From NCBI GenBank assembly GCA_028289605.1, contig JANQON010000001.1:1-64000 (forward strand): a stretch of DNA of 64,000 nucleotides. The letters are read 5' to 3'. Source of the stretch: Hyphococcus sp. (GTDB lineage: Bacteria; Pseudomonadota; Alphaproteobacteria; Caulobacterales; Parvularculaceae). The notes beneath the pieces were generated by a model. That model was not told the DNA's origin, did not search any database, and saw nothing but the letters and a program-made list of their open reading frames with translations. Each line of letters opens with the position of its first letter. Position 1 is the first letter of the stretch. This document shows, piece after piece, positions 30,273 to 38,892 of this stretch. The position numbers and the translations under genes were made by a program.

Positions 30273-30950
30273 TTATCCTTTCTCATCATTGCGGTACGCC
30301 TCTAAGCGAAGCGCCGCCCGCAAAAACCGTGTCGCGCCGTGACCTTCGGCGATGGCGGCGTGAACGGCGTCCACGCCAAGCGCCGCAGACATCGCCGCCC
30401 GGTCGAACAGCGCGACGACCGGGGTGTCGCCGGCGACGGCGGATAGCTTCCTTTTGCCGTCGTCAGCGCCGTCCGTCGCCTCGACCAACACAGCCGCCCT
30501 CGACGCGGCGAGCGCGCTGCGCACTTTCTCGAAACCAACCACCGCATCGCCGCTTTTCCGGGCGAGACCCAGAAACGACAATGCAGCCTTGGCCAGACCG
30601 GCCTCAACCTGCGCCGCCAAATCATCCGCCGCCTGCGCCTCGCGACGAAAAGCGCGCGAAAAGGCGCGCCGCTTCACGGCGTCCTGTACGGCGGCCCGGT
30701 TCGCCGTCACCCACGCGCCGCGACCGGGAAGCTTGGCCGACAAATCCGGCGTCACAACGCCGTCTGGCGACAAGGCGAACCTGATCAGCGCATCAGGCGA
30801 CCCCGACCGGCCGCTGACAATGCACCGCCGTTCGCCTGCTGCGCCGGATTGCGGCCTCTTTTGTTCAAGCGCTTGCGCCAGCCGCCGCCTCCTCTTCAAC
30901 GCCGGCCGCCGCTTCGGCGGCGGCGGCTTCTTCGGCGGCGCGCATCGCAT
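30273..30950 (-). CDS. YlxR (DUF448) - L7Ae-like RNA-binding fusion
   Basis: Two-part RNA-binding protein of 225 residues. The N-terminal YlxR domain shows RRCIVSGRSGSPDALIRFALSPDG and LPGRGAWV. The C-terminal part resembles the ribosomal L7Ae/L30e fold: ALSFLGLARKSGDAVVGFEKVRSAL, then PVVALFDRAAMSAALG. The start is unclear, because the YlxR homology begins after the nusA stop. ATG 30950, with GAGGAA four bases before it, lies inside nusA and gives an 86-bp overlap in another frame; ATG 30977 is also open. This fusion is common in alphaproteobacteria between nusA and infB. Confidence 0.85.
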   Translation of the reverse strand: MRCAPPKKPPPPKRRPALKRRRRLAQALEQKRPQSGAAGERRCIVSGRSGSPDALIRFALSPDGVVTPDLSAKLPGRGAWVTANRAAVQDAVKRRAFSRAFRREAQAADDLAAQVEAGLAKAALSFLGLARKSGDAVVGFEKVRSALAASRAAVLVEATDGADDGKRKLSAVAGDTPVVALFDRAAMSAALGVDAVHAAIAEGHGATRFLRAALRLEAYRNDEKG

Positions 30951-32508
30951 CAAGTTCCTCTTCAGTAACCCAACCAACGCTTACGCGGGCGCGCATGATA
31001 ATATCTTCTGCGACGTCCGGGTTCATGCCGTACGCTTCCAGAATGCCGTCATAGTGTTTGCGCTCGCCGTCGACACGCTCTGTCCAACCGACAAGGTCAT
31101 CCGTCACGCAGCCGGCGAAGTCCTCCAGCGACTTCACGTCATTCTCTCCAAGCGTCACGATCATCTTCAGATCGAGCCCTTCGACGCCAAGCAAATCGTC
31201 GGCGACGCCGAGCTCCTTGCGCTTTTCGTCCAGCTTCTTGTTTTCCTCTTCGATAAAGTCTTTCGCGCGCGCCTGGAGTTCCTCGGCGGTTTCTTCATCG
31301 AGGCCGTCGATCTCGACAAGCTCGTCGAGTTCGACATAGGCAATTTCCTCTATCTTGGAAAAGCCTTCCGATACGAGAAGTCCCGCCATCATGTCATCGA
31401 CGTCAAGGCCTTCCATGAAGCGTTCGGAGCGACGCTTGAATTCTTCCTGCCGCTTCGCGCTTTCTTCCTCTTCGGTCATGATGTCGATCTCGTAACCGGA
31501 AAGCTGGGACGCCAGGCGAACGTTCTGACCGCGTCGGCCAATGGCTAGAGACAACTGCTCGTCGGGAACGACGACTTCGATGCGCTCCAGCTCTTCATCG
31601 AGCACGACCTTGGTGACCTCAGCCGGCGCTAACGCGTTGACGACGAATGTGGCGTCGTCCTGCGACCAAGGCACAATGTCGATTTTCTCGCCGCCGAGTT
31701 CATTGACGACCGCCTGGACGCGGCTGCCGCGCATGCCGACGCAGGCCCCGACCGGATCAATGCCGGGGTCGTTCGACATGACGCCGATCTTGGCGCGGCT
31801 GCCCGGGTCGCGCGCCACCGCCTTGATTTCAATGACCCCGTCATAGACTTCCGGCACTTCCTGTTCAAAGAGCTTCGCCATGAACTGCGGGTGCGCCCGC
31901 GACAGAAAGATCTGCGGACCGCGGGTTTCGCGGCGGACTTCGAGAATATAGGCGCGCACCCGCTCGCCGTTGCGGTAGTTCTCGCGAGGCAATTGCTGGT
32001 CGCGGCGGACAATCGCCTCCGCCTTGCCAAGATCGACAATCACGTGACCGTATTCAACACGCTTGATAATCCCGTTGATGATTTCGCCGACGCGATCTTT
32101 AAAGTCCTCATACTGACGCTCACGTTCAGCATCACGGACTTTCTGCGTGATGACCTGCTTCGCCGCCATCGCCGCGACACGGCCGAAGTCAATCGGCGGC
32201 AGCGGTTCGGACATGAAGTCGCCGACTTCGGCTTCTGGATTACGGTGACGCGCCTCGTCCAACGTGATCTCCGCCGCATCGTTTTCGATCTCTTCCACGA
32301 CCTCCAGGAGACGCCAGAGCTTGGTTTCTCCGGTATTTGGATTGATCTCTGCACGGACATTTGTTTCATGTCCGTAACGCGACCGCGCCGCCCGCGCGAG
32401 CGCGTCCTCCATGGCGTCGATCACCAGGCTTTTCTCAATATTCTTCTCACGCGCCACGGCGTCAGCAATCTGAATCAGCTCCAGCTTGTTCGCGCTAACC
32501 GCGTTCAT
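30865..32508 (-). CDS. nusA: Transcription termination/antitermination protein NusA
   Basis: RNA polymerase-associated factor that controls pausing, termination and rRNA antitermination. The 547 residues comprise the N-terminal domain (MNAVSANKLELIQIADAVAREK), an S1 domain near 135-200 (IKRVEYGHVIVDLG), and two KH domains (GACVGMRGSRVQAVVNELGGE and SLAIGRRGQNVRLASQL). Two C-terminal acidic repeats lie near 360-510. The tail is Ala/Glu rich and its DNA also encodes the start of YlxR. nusA overlaps the rimP end by 14 bp. Confidence 0.98.
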   Translation of the reverse strand: MNAVSANKLELIQIADAVAREKNIEKSLVIDAMEDALARAARSRYGHETNVRAEINPNTGETKLWRLLEVVEEIENDAAEITLDEARHRNPEAEVGDFMSEPLPPIDFGRVAAMAAKQVITQKVRDAERERQYEDFKDRVGEIINGIIKRVEYGHVIVDLGKAEAIVRRDQQLPRENYRNGERVRAYILEVRRETRGPQIFLSRAHPQFMAKLFEQEVPEVYDGVIEIKAVARDPGSRAKIGVMSNDPGIDPVGACVGMRGSRVQAVVNELGGEKIDIVPWSQDDATFVVNALAPAEVTKVVLDEELERIEVVVPDEQLSLAIGRRGQNVRLASQLSGYEIDIMTEEEESAKRQEEFKRRSERFMEGLDVDDMMAGLLVSEGFSKIEEIAYVELDELVEIDGLDEETAEELQARAKDFIEEENKKLDEKRKELGVADDLLGVEGLDLKMIVTLGENDVKSLEDFAGCVTDDLVGWTERVDGERKHYDGILEAYGMNPDVAEDIIMRARVSVGWVTEEELDAMRAAEEAAAAEAAAGVEEEAAAGASA

Positions 32509-33061
32509 TGAGTGTCTCCGTCATCTCATCGTCTCCTTCGCCGTCATTTTCGGCGTCTTCCAGTCGGGTTGCGCCTGACTTCAGGCTTTCCCGGATCAGT
32601 TCATCTGTCAGCACCAGCTTTGCGCTGGCAATCCACGCAAGCGGAAACAAAGCAGTTTCGTCTTCACCGTCGATGTCGAACGCAACCATGCCGTCGTCGA
32701 CGCCGGCGACAACGCCTGCAAATCGCTTCCGCCCTTCCACCAGTCGGTTTAATTCCAGCTTGGCTTCCCACCCGCGCCAATCGTCGAAATCCTTCAGCCG
32801 GACCAGCGGCCGGTCGATGCCGGGCGACGACACTTCCAAATTGTAATGGCCCGCAATCGGGTCGGCCTCCTCGAGGACCGGCGAGAGCGCGCGCGACAGC
32901 GTCGCGCAGTCTTCGGCCGTCATCGAATGATCGGGGCGCTCAGCCATCACCTGCAGGGTTTTGGTGTTCCCGCCGGTAACGCGCACGCGGATCAATTCAA
33001 AGCCGGCTCCCGCCGCAACAGGGCCGATTAGGTCCGTCAGTGTGTCTTCAAGCGCCGCCAA
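32495..33061 (-). CDS. rimP: Ribosome maturation factor RimP
   Basis: Needed for 30S maturation. The 188 residues include GFELIRVRVTGGNTKTLQVMAER in the N-terminal domain and the motif NLEVSSPGIDRPL, then the C-terminal SH3-like domain. The last 25 residues are acidic. The start is TTG at 33061, supported by GGAGGA ten bases upstream; there is no better ATG. It leads the rimP-nusA-ylxR-infB operon, for which a promoter and a leader hairpin are visible. Confidence 0.95.
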   Translation of the reverse strand: MAALEDTLTDLIGPVAAGAGFELIRVRVTGGNTKTLQVMAERPDHSMTAEDCATLSRALSPVLEEADPIAGHYNLEVSSPGIDRPLVRLKDFDDWRGWEAKLELNRLVEGRKRFAGVVAGVDDGMVAFDIDGEDETALFPLAWIASAKLVLTDELIRESLKSGATRLEDAENDGEGDDEMTETLNERG

Positions 33062-33083
33062 CCGCGATGGGTCCTCCGTGAAC

Positions 33084-33110
33084 GAAAAAGCGGGCCCCGC
33101 GGGGCCCGCT
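33084..33110 (-). terminator. Terminator-like hairpin in the rimP leader
   Basis: A perfect palindrome, arms AGCGGGCCCCG and CGGGGCCCGCT at 33089-33110, followed on the minus strand by TTTTT. It lies about 25 bp before the rimP start and downstream of the predicted promoter, and no minus-strand gene lies upstream that it could terminate. It is therefore a candidate attenuator in the rimP-nusA-infB mRNA leader. Confidence 0.65.
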
Positions 33111-33138
33111 CTCGATTTTTCGATAAGCGTTTGGCGGC

Positions 33139-33167
33139 TATATAGGCCGGCTGCAACGGTTTGTCAG
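33139..33167 (-). promoter_or_regulatory. Sigma-70-type promoter for rimP-nusA-infB
   Basis: Read on the minus strand, CTGACA (33167-33162) and TATATA (33144-33139) are separated by exactly 17 bases. That places transcription start near 33132, about 70 bases before the rimP TTG. Confidence 0.6.
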
Positions 33168-33184
33168 CCCCTTTTTAGAGATGA

Positions 33185-33206
33185 CCCGGCCCGGACCCGG
33201 GCCGGG
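33185..33206. repeat. Strong GC hairpin between divergent rimP and CTERM genes
   Basis: Stem CCCGGCCC / GGGCCGGG with a six-base loop. No T run follows on either strand. It is upstream of the rimP promoter and about 50 bp before the plus-strand gene at 33254, so it may sit in that gene's leader. Confidence 0.45.
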
Positions 33207-33253
33207 TGGTACAGGACTTGAACGTTAACAAGACGTTAACGGATTTGAGTCCC

Positions 33254-33901
33254 ATGATGAAACGCCGCTTGATTGCCGCGCTGATCCTCAGTTTCTTAAT
33301 CGTCACCGCCGCGATGGCGCCGGTGGCGTTCCGCATCGGCGAAAAACAAGGCTTCGGAGATGCGGTCGCCCGCGCGCCCGCCGCAGCCCCGTCAGCAGAG
33401 CACATCGCCGCCGCGAGAAGCCTGGCGTTAGACGACTGCGGCGTCCTCGATGCGCCCGGCGCAATCGCTGGTCCCGGATGGCTGATCGACTGCCTCTACC
33501 GCGGAGAGACCGCCGCCCCGGTGAGCGCGGCGGCGGAACCGGTTGAAACCTCCAGAAAATCAAGCGCTCCAAGGAAAAAACCGCGCCGACAGCGTGAACA
33601 GCTCCGGACCGCCATGATCGAGGCGATCGCTGAGCCGGCGGCTGCCCCGAATGCCAACGATCGCGCGGCTGCTGATCCGCTGGTTCGCATCGCCGACGCG
33701 GGCGAATTGACCGAACAATCGCCATTGCGCCCGGACTATTTCGGCCAGGGCGCGCCGCCGGTTCAGATTCCGCCGAATATTCCGCCGTCGAAGATCCCTG
33801 AAGTGGGCCCGCCCGTCCTGGAAACGCCTTTGCCAGGGGGCGCGCTCCTCCTCCTCACCGGACTGCTCGGTCTCGCCGCCGCCAAACGGCGGCGCCCTTA
33901 G
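33254..33901 (+). CDS. Putative PEP-CTERM/VPLPA-CTERM-like surface protein
   Basis: Exported protein of 215 residues, not recognised over its body. The ATG at 33254 gives an N-terminal signal (MMKRRLIAALILSFLIVTAAMA). The middle is low-complexity and rich in Ala, Pro and Lys/Arg. The C-terminal 26 residues have the architecture of an exosortase sorting signal: TPLPGG, a hydrophobic helix (ALLLLTGLLGLAAA) and a basic tail KRRRP. The proline-rich stretch just before it (PPNIPPSKIPEVGPP) resembles the spacer of such proteins. The motif differs from canonical PEP or VPLPA, so the sorting call is inference. Two glycosyltransferases lie downstream. Confidence 0.6.
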   Translation: MMKRRLIAALILSFLIVTAAMAPVAFRIGEKQGFGDAVARAPAAAPSAEHIAAARSLALDDCGVLDAPGAIAGPGWLIDCLYRGETAAPVSAAAEPVETSRKSSAPRKKPRRQREQLRTAMIEAIAEPAAAPNANDRAAADPLVRIADAGELTEQSPLRPDYFGQGAPPVQIPPNIPPSKIPEVGPPVLETPLPGGALLLLTGLLGLAAAKRRRP

Positions 33902-33996
33902 CGGGCATTCCACCCTTCGAAGGGGCTCCCTATGGATTTTTCCTCCTCCTTGGGACAAAATCACCCCGTTGGGGCGAGGTCACGAGGGGCGGCGAA

Positions 33997-34494
33997 ATGG
34001 GGCGATTGCTGGCGTTTATCCTGGGCGTAGCGGGTGCGGTTCTCGCCTCGCAGGGTCCCGGTTTCACTCTTCAATACATGCAAAACCTGGAAGGCCGGGT
34101 CGATGAGTTGACGGCGATCGTCGAAAGCCATGATCAGGAAATCGGGAAATACGGCTATTCCAGAAGCGAAGCGCTGGTCGAATGCGCCGCCGCGACCGAC
34201 CTGTTGGAAGCGATGTGCGCCAACTACCGCATGGCCGTGGAGCGGCTGGATTATCTAACAGCGCATCTCGCCGAGCTTGAGGCCGCCACGGATTATGTTC
34301 GCCCGCTCATACTTGCGCGAACCTATGATCGCGATATCGCCATGTCGGTGCGAGAACAGTTCGAACCCGCAGTTCCCGCGACGATTGACGGCGCCATTTA
34401 CGCCGCCGGCGGCTTTGTCGTCGCTTGGGGACTGCCGCTCATGCTGTTTTCCATCATCGGCGGCATGTTCGGCGGCGCCCGGCGGCGCGCTTAG
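33997..34494 (+). CDS. DUF2937 family membrane protein
   Basis: 165 residues with a membrane segment at the N-terminus (MGRLLAFILGVAGAVLASQ), a central helical region of about 100 residues, and a second membrane segment near 138-158 (GGFVVAWGLPLMLFSIIGG). The FTLQYMQNLEGRVDELTAIVESHD segment and length match DUF2937, whose role is unknown. It lies 95 bp after the sorting-signal protein and 114 bp before a GT2 gene on the same strand, possibly co-transcribed. Confidence 0.8.
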   Translation: MGRLLAFILGVAGAVLASQGPGFTLQYMQNLEGRVDELTAIVESHDQEIGKYGYSRSEALVECAAATDLLEAMCANYRMAVERLDYLTAHLAELEAATDYVRPLILARTYDRDIAMSVREQFEPAVPATIDGAIYAAGGFVVAWGLPLMLFSIIGGMFGGARRRA

Positions 34495-34608
34495 GCGCTC
34501 GCCGCCTGCGCGGCGCGCACGCCGTTTCGGCGCAAATCTTGAACGGCGCAACGCGTCAAGTCGCTGACGCGGATAGCCAAAACCGGCAAAGCGTTTCATT
34601 GGGTTGGT

Positions 34609-35637
34609 GTGCAGTCAAACTCGCCAGATCACGCAGTCGCTCCGGCGTCAGTCGGCGTCGTCGTCATTGGCCGCAATGAAGGCGAACGCCTGGTTGCGTG
34701 CTTGCGCTCATTGGAAAACAAAGCCGAACGCATTGTTTACGTTGACTCAGGATCGGCGGACGACAGCATCCAAGAAGCGCGCCGCGCAGGGGCCGACGTT
34801 GTCGTTCTCGACAAGCGAAAAGCGTTCACCGCTGCGCGCTCCCGCAACGCCGGCGCAGCGACTCTTATGGCGGGGGAGCGGCCGGTTTACATTCAGTTTG
34901 TCGATGGCGACTGTGAGATCGCCGCCGGTTGGCTGCAAAGGGGCGCAGAATACTTGGAACGTCACCCCGACGTCGCCGTCGTATTCGGAGCGGTTGAAGA
35001 GAAGTTTCCCGAGAAAACATTCTTCAACAGGATGATCGACAGAGAGTGGCGGGGCGAACCCGGGCCGGCCGACTTCTGCGGCGGCATCGCCATGTTTCGG
35101 ACAGCAGCGTTTGACGACGCCGGGGGATTTCGAGAGGACCTCATCGCCGGCGAAGAACCTGAGCTCTGCGTGCGCATTCGCCAAGAGGACCACGGCATCG
35201 TCCGGCTGGAAACGCCTATGGCGCGCCATGACGCCGACATGCGCACGGTGGGGCAATGGCTCAAACGCGCGCGCCGGGCGGGCCACGCTTTCGCCGAAGT
35301 ATCCACCCTGCATCGCGGCAGCCCGCAGCGGATTTGGGCGCGCGAAACACTGCGCGCACTTCTCTGGACGGGCTTGGCGGTCTTGAGCCTCGTCGCTGGC
35401 GCTTTTGTCCATCCCGCATTTCTGATCGGGTTGGCCATATTCCCTTTGCAGATTGTTCGCATGGGGTTTCGCGACAAGCCTCTTACGGCGGACAGTTTTC
35501 GCCATGCCGCCCTGATGATGCTGCAAAAGCCGTGGGAAGCCGCTGGCGTCCTACAATTTTGGCGAAAACGCTTCACCGGCGGCAGGACCGAACTCATTGA
35601 ATATCGCGCAGACGACAACGCGGACCGCGCCCCATGA
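34609..35637 (+). CDS. GT2 family glycosyltransferase
   Basis: A 342-residue GT-A enzyme with a GTG start at 34609. The nucleotide-sugar fold opens with SVGVVVIGRNEGERL, then YVDSGSADDS, and the DxD-type metal motif is FVDGDCEI. The acceptor-side motif is GGFREDLIAGEEPELCVRIR. One or two membrane helices near residues 248-285 suggest a membrane-associated enzyme. It overlaps the next GT2 gene by four bases (ATGA), so the pair is translationally coupled. The sugar and acceptor are not predictable. Confidence 0.88.
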   Translation: MQSNSPDHAVAPASVGVVVIGRNEGERLVACLRSLENKAERIVYVDSGSADDSIQEARRAGADVVVLDKRKAFTAARSRNAGAATLMAGERPVYIQFVDGDCEIAAGWLQRGAEYLERHPDVAVVFGAVEEKFPEKTFFNRMIDREWRGEPGPADFCGGIAMFRTAAFDDAGGFREDLIAGEEPELCVRIRQEDHGIVRLETPMARHDADMRTVGQWLKRARRAGHAFAEVSTLHRGSPQRIWARETLRALLWTGLAVLSLVAGAFVHPAFLIGLAIFPLQIVRMGFRDKPLTADSFRHAALMMLQKPWEAAGVLQFWRKRFTGGRTELIEYRADDNADRAP

Positions 35638-36599
35638 CGATCGACGCAAGCCTCGCCGTTGTGATCGTCAATTACGGCGCTGCGGATTTCATCATTCGGC
35701 ATTTAGACGAAACGATCGCATCGACACGCGCCTTTCGCGAAGCGCATGTCTATATCACAGACAACGCGTCACCCGGCGACGATCTCGAAAAACTCAACGC
35801 ACACATTGCGCGCGCAAATCTTGAAGACGCGGTATCCGCCTTCGCCGCGGGCGGAAATCTCGGTTTCGCCGGCGGCAACAACGCCGCCTTTGCGCGCTTC
35901 CACGCCCGGCCCGATTATGTGTTCTTTCTCAACCCCGACGCCTGGCCGGCGCAAGACGCAATTGAGCGCCTGGTCGAAACGCTGGACGCAAACCCGGAAG
36001 CAGCTGTCGCGGCGCCGCGGATTGTGAACGAGCACGGCGAAACGGCGATTTCCTATTTTCATTTCCCCGCTATCAGAGATCAGTTCGGCAGCGAAGCTGA
36101 ACTGGGATTCCTGCAACGTCGCAGTTCCTGGCGAATTCTCGATCTCGATGCGCTCCAAGAGCCCATCGAAACAGAATGGGTGTCGGGCGCATCGTTCCTT
36201 TTACGGATGAATGCGGCGGCCGACCCGCCTATGGATGACGGTTACTTCCTCTATTTTGAGGAAACCGACATGATGCGCGCGCTCGCCAAGGCAGGCTGGC
36301 GGGTCCTGCTCGACCCGAGATCGCGTGTCACGCATGTCGGAGGGCTGACCACGGGGGCGAGCGTCAATCACCTCGACCACCCCCTGCCGGTGTGCTGGCA
36401 TCGGTCGTGGCGACGGTACTTTGTCAAGCAATACGGCCTCGCCGGCGCGCTGCTCGCCGCCCTTCTGAAAACCGGCGGTATTATCGCCTACAAGACGAAA
36501 GCGATCCTTCTGGGATTTCCGCCGCGGCGGCCGAAACGCTACTTGCGCGACTTTGTCAGATACGGACTGGCGCCGCTGCTTATTGGCCGGAAGGGTTAG
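35634..36599 (+). CDS. GT2 family glycosyltransferase (rhamnosyltransferase-like)
   Basis: A 321-residue GT-A enzyme. Motifs: [13 protein letters not shown] at the start, TDNASPGDD, the [14 protein letters not shown] segment typical of WbbL-like rhamnosyltransferases, FLNPDAWP as the DxD equivalent, and [15 protein letters not shown] on the acceptor side. Rhamnose transfer is only a family-level inference. It is coupled to the upstream GT2 gene and overlaps ttcA by 20 bp, tail to tail. Confidence 0.87.
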   Translation: MTIDASLAVVIVNYGAADFIIRHLDETIASTRAFREAHVYITDNASPGDDLEKLNAHIARANLEDAVSAFAAGGNLGFAGGNNAAFARFHARPDYVFFLNPDAWPAQDAIERLVETLDANPEAAVAAPRIVNEHGETAISYFHFPAIRDQFGSEAELGFLQRRSSWRILDLDALQEPIETEWVSGASFLLRMNAAADPPMDDGYFLYFEETDMMRALAKAGWRVLLDPRSRVTHVGGLTTGASVNHLDHPLPVCWHRSWRRYFVKQYGLAGALLAALLKTGGIIAYKTKAILLGFPPRRPKRYLRDFVRYGLAPLLIGRKG

Positions 36600-37464
36600 T
36601 CCTTTCCAGTGCGGCGAAATCCCAGATCCGATCATCGGCAAGGTGGCTTGGACGAACATTCTGCAGGGCGCGAAACATTACGTCACGCCGGCCGGGCGAT
36701 TTCATCTCCCACGCGTCCAGCATCTTTTTCATCATCACCCGCTGCAGCCCCTCTTGCGAGCCGCACAGATTGCACGGGATAATGGGAAAGTTCATTGCAA
36801 GGGCGAACTTTTCTATATCCTTCTCCGCACACTGAATAAGCGGGCGCAGTACGAACAGATCACCCTCGTCATTGACAAGTTTCGGCGGCATCGCGGCGAG
36901 GCGACCGCCGTGAAACAGGTTCATCATAAAGGTCTCAAGGGCGTCGTCGCGATGATGGCCGAGCACAATAGCGTCGCAGCCTTCTTCGCGCGCAACGCGA
37001 TAGAGGATGCCGCGACGAAGGCGCGAGCATAAGGAACAGTAGGTGCGGTTTTCGGGCACTTTGTCCGTAACGATCGAATACGTGTCTTCGGTGACGATAC
37101 GATGCTCAACGCCGAGCCCGGCCAGATACTCCGGCAGCACGTGTTTGGGAAATCCCGGCTGACCCTGATCAAGATTGCAAGCAAGCAGCTCCGCTTTGAG
37201 CGCGCCCTGCCATTTCAGGTCCAGCAGCGCCGCCAGCAGGGTGTAGCTGTCCTTGCCGCCGGAGAGACAGACGAGCCACTTTTGCGCGCCGCCGTCGCCG
37301 CTCGGGCGGTCCATATCGAACCGGCGGACAGCGTCCAGGGTTTCGCGCAAAATGCGCTTGCGCAGCTTTTTGAATGTTACCGACTGATCAATGTCGGCGT
37401 ACATAGCCGGCGCGGGGCCGGCGTTTTCGTTCAAGGGTTGCGGCGTTTCAGATGCAATCGTCAT
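36580..37464 (-). CDS. ttcA: tRNA 2-thiocytidine(32) synthetase
   Basis: Iron-sulfur enzyme that inserts sulfur at C32 of certain tRNAs, using ATP. The 294 residues carry the PP-loop [13 protein letters not shown] near 67-79, then the two Cys pairs that hold the cluster: [12 protein letters not shown] and [11 protein letters not shown], as in known Ttc[20 protein letters not shown] is also characteristic. It stands alone, convergent with the GT2 genes, and 24 bp downstream of the esterase gene. Confidence 0.96.
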   Translation of the reverse strand: MTIASETPQPLNENAGPAPAMYADIDQSVTFKKLRKRILRETLDAVRRFDMDRPSGDGGAQKWLVCLSGGKDSYTLLAALLDLKWQGALKAELLACNLDQGQPGFPKHVLPEYLAGLGVEHRIVTEDTYSIVTDKVPENRTYCSLCSRLRRGILYRVAREEGCDAIVLGHHRDDALETFMMNLFHGGRLAAMPPKLVNDEGDLFVLRPLIQCAEKDIEKFALAMNFPIIPCNLCGSQEGLQRVMMKKMLDAWEMKSPGRRDVMFRALQNVRPSHLADDRIWDFAALERTNPSGQ

Positions 37465-37488
37465 CCCGCTTTCATGACACGGCGGCGA

Positions 37489-38832
37489 TCAGCCGCCAAC
37501 CAGCGCCGGCGAAGCGGCTCCGGTCTTGAAGTGAGCGTCGAGAAACTCAAGAAACGCCGGCCAGTCTTCTTTGACCACGCCATGGGTGCCCGCCCGAATC
37601 CAGAAGGCGAGATCGGCATCGGGCCGCCAGACGTTGAGCCGGTCCTGCTCCAGCCCTTGAGAGCCGAGGAGCTCATAGGCGGCGTCTGCGCCCATGGCGG
37701 CGCGGAACGCCCCATTGGGGTCGGACCAGACATCCCGCCGCGCATTACCGAGCAGAACGGGCCGCGGCGCAATGAGCGCGAGCAATTGATGCTGGTCCAC
37801 GGGCATTGTGTGTTCCTCACCCGCCGCCGCCGCATAGGCGCGCGAAAACCAGTGCGGATAGGTCTGCGTCATGGAGCGGACGCTCTCGCCCGGCTTATTG
37901 CGATTGAGCGAAGCGCCCCCCGTGCCGGACTGATGCGAAATCACGCCGTCGATGCGCGGATCGAAAGCCGCCGCGACCAACGCGGCCTTGCCGTAGCGGG
38001 AGTGCCCCCAAACGACAAATCCGTCCTCGTCGAAACGCTCGTCCTTCTCAATCGCGTCGACCACGCGCGAAAACAGCCAGCCCCAAGCGGCGACCGCGCC
38101 CCACCGGGTTTCATCATCGGCGTGCCCGGCCGACAACCGTCGCAGCTCGGCCATGCCCCGCCCGCGATTGTCGGCGATCACCGCGCCGGGGTAGATCGAT
38201 GCGATGGCGTATCCGCGATCGAGGATTTCCTCGATCGGCGGCGTGCAGATATAGCGGCCGAAGACATATGTCGCGACAGCGCCAAAAACGCCGCCGCTCA
38301 TTGAATTGGCGTCGTCCGGTCGCGACACCGCAGCATGCGGAATGACATCCCAGGAGGGACAAAACGTTTCCATAAGGATCACCGGCGCCGGTCCCGGCGT
38401 ATTTATCGGCGTCACGACCTGAACCAGAAAACCGCCGCGATCCATCGTTTCTCTGGTTTCGACGGCGACATCGTTGAATACGGCAGTGGCGGAAAGGGTC
38501 CATTCCTCCAGCCGACCGCGATTGCCGAAAGCCGCATCGTCGAGGACACGCTTTTCCAGCACTTGTGTGGAGGACGCGTCCGGCATCACGCCGTGAACAT
38601 GGCGCTCAAACGCGTCGCGCAATAGCGGCGTGCGGCTGTCGCGCCAGACGGCGGCTTCGTTGACCGCGCTGTCGCCGGAAAAGGATTCCAGCACCGGCGG
38701 CGCAGCCGTGTCGCCGTCGGGTTTCAGATCCGCCCAGGCGAGCGTGACGCGCGCGCAGGAGGAAGCCGCCAGCGAAAGGACCGCAACGGCGACATAGGCA
38801 AGCGTCTTTGACGAAAAAAGGAAAGCGTTCAT
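37489..38832 (-). CDS. CE15-like (glucuronoyl esterase family) exported hydrolase
   Basis: An alpha/beta hydrolase of 447 residues. The start at ATG 38832 gives a hydrophobic signal ending in ASSC, a possible lipobox. The nucleophile elbow GHSRYGKAA resembles the CE15 motif G-x-S-R-x-G-K, and SGTGGASLNRNK follows about 25 residues later. A late His in THGVVKEDW suits the catalytic triad. CE15 enzymes cleave esters of 4-O-methylglucuronate in plant hemicellulose, but related bacterial proteins have other substrates. No polysaccharide-utilisation genes are nearby. The family call is fair; the substrate is unknown. Confidence 0.68.
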   Translation of the reverse strand: MNAFLFSSKTLAYVAVAVLSLAASSCARVTLAWADLKPDGDTAAPPVLESFSGDSAVNEAAVWRDSRTPLLRDAFERHVHGVMPDASSTQVLEKRVLDDAAFGNRGRLEEWTLSATAVFNDVAVETRETMDRGGFLVQVVTPINTPGPAPVILMETFCPSWDVIPHAAVSRPDDANSMSGGVFGAVATYVFGRYICTPPIEEILDRGYAIASIYPGAVIADNRGRGMAELRRLSAGHADDETRWGAVAAWGWLFSRVVDAIEKDERFDEDGFVVWGHSRYGKAALVAAAFDPRIDGVISHQSGTGGASLNRNKPGESVRSMTQTYPHWFSRAYAAAAGEEHTMPVDQHQLLALIAPRPVLLGNARRDVWSDPNGAFRAAMGADAAYELLGSQGLEQDRLNVWRPDADLAFWIRAGTHGVVKEDWPAFLEFLDAHFKTGAASPALVGG

Positions 38833-38892
38833 AGGCGCCAACGAAACCGGTCCTTTGTTTGTATTTCAAGTCACGATGTAGTTAGGGAGCGC

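Noticed and set aside
33185..33206. Terminator for a gene upstream of rimP
   Set aside because: The stem is strong but has no T run on either strand, and no gene ends beside it.
36580..37464. Possible TilS instead of TtcA
   Set aside because: The two CxxC pairs and the [11 protein letters not shown] segment are TtcA features that TilS lacks.
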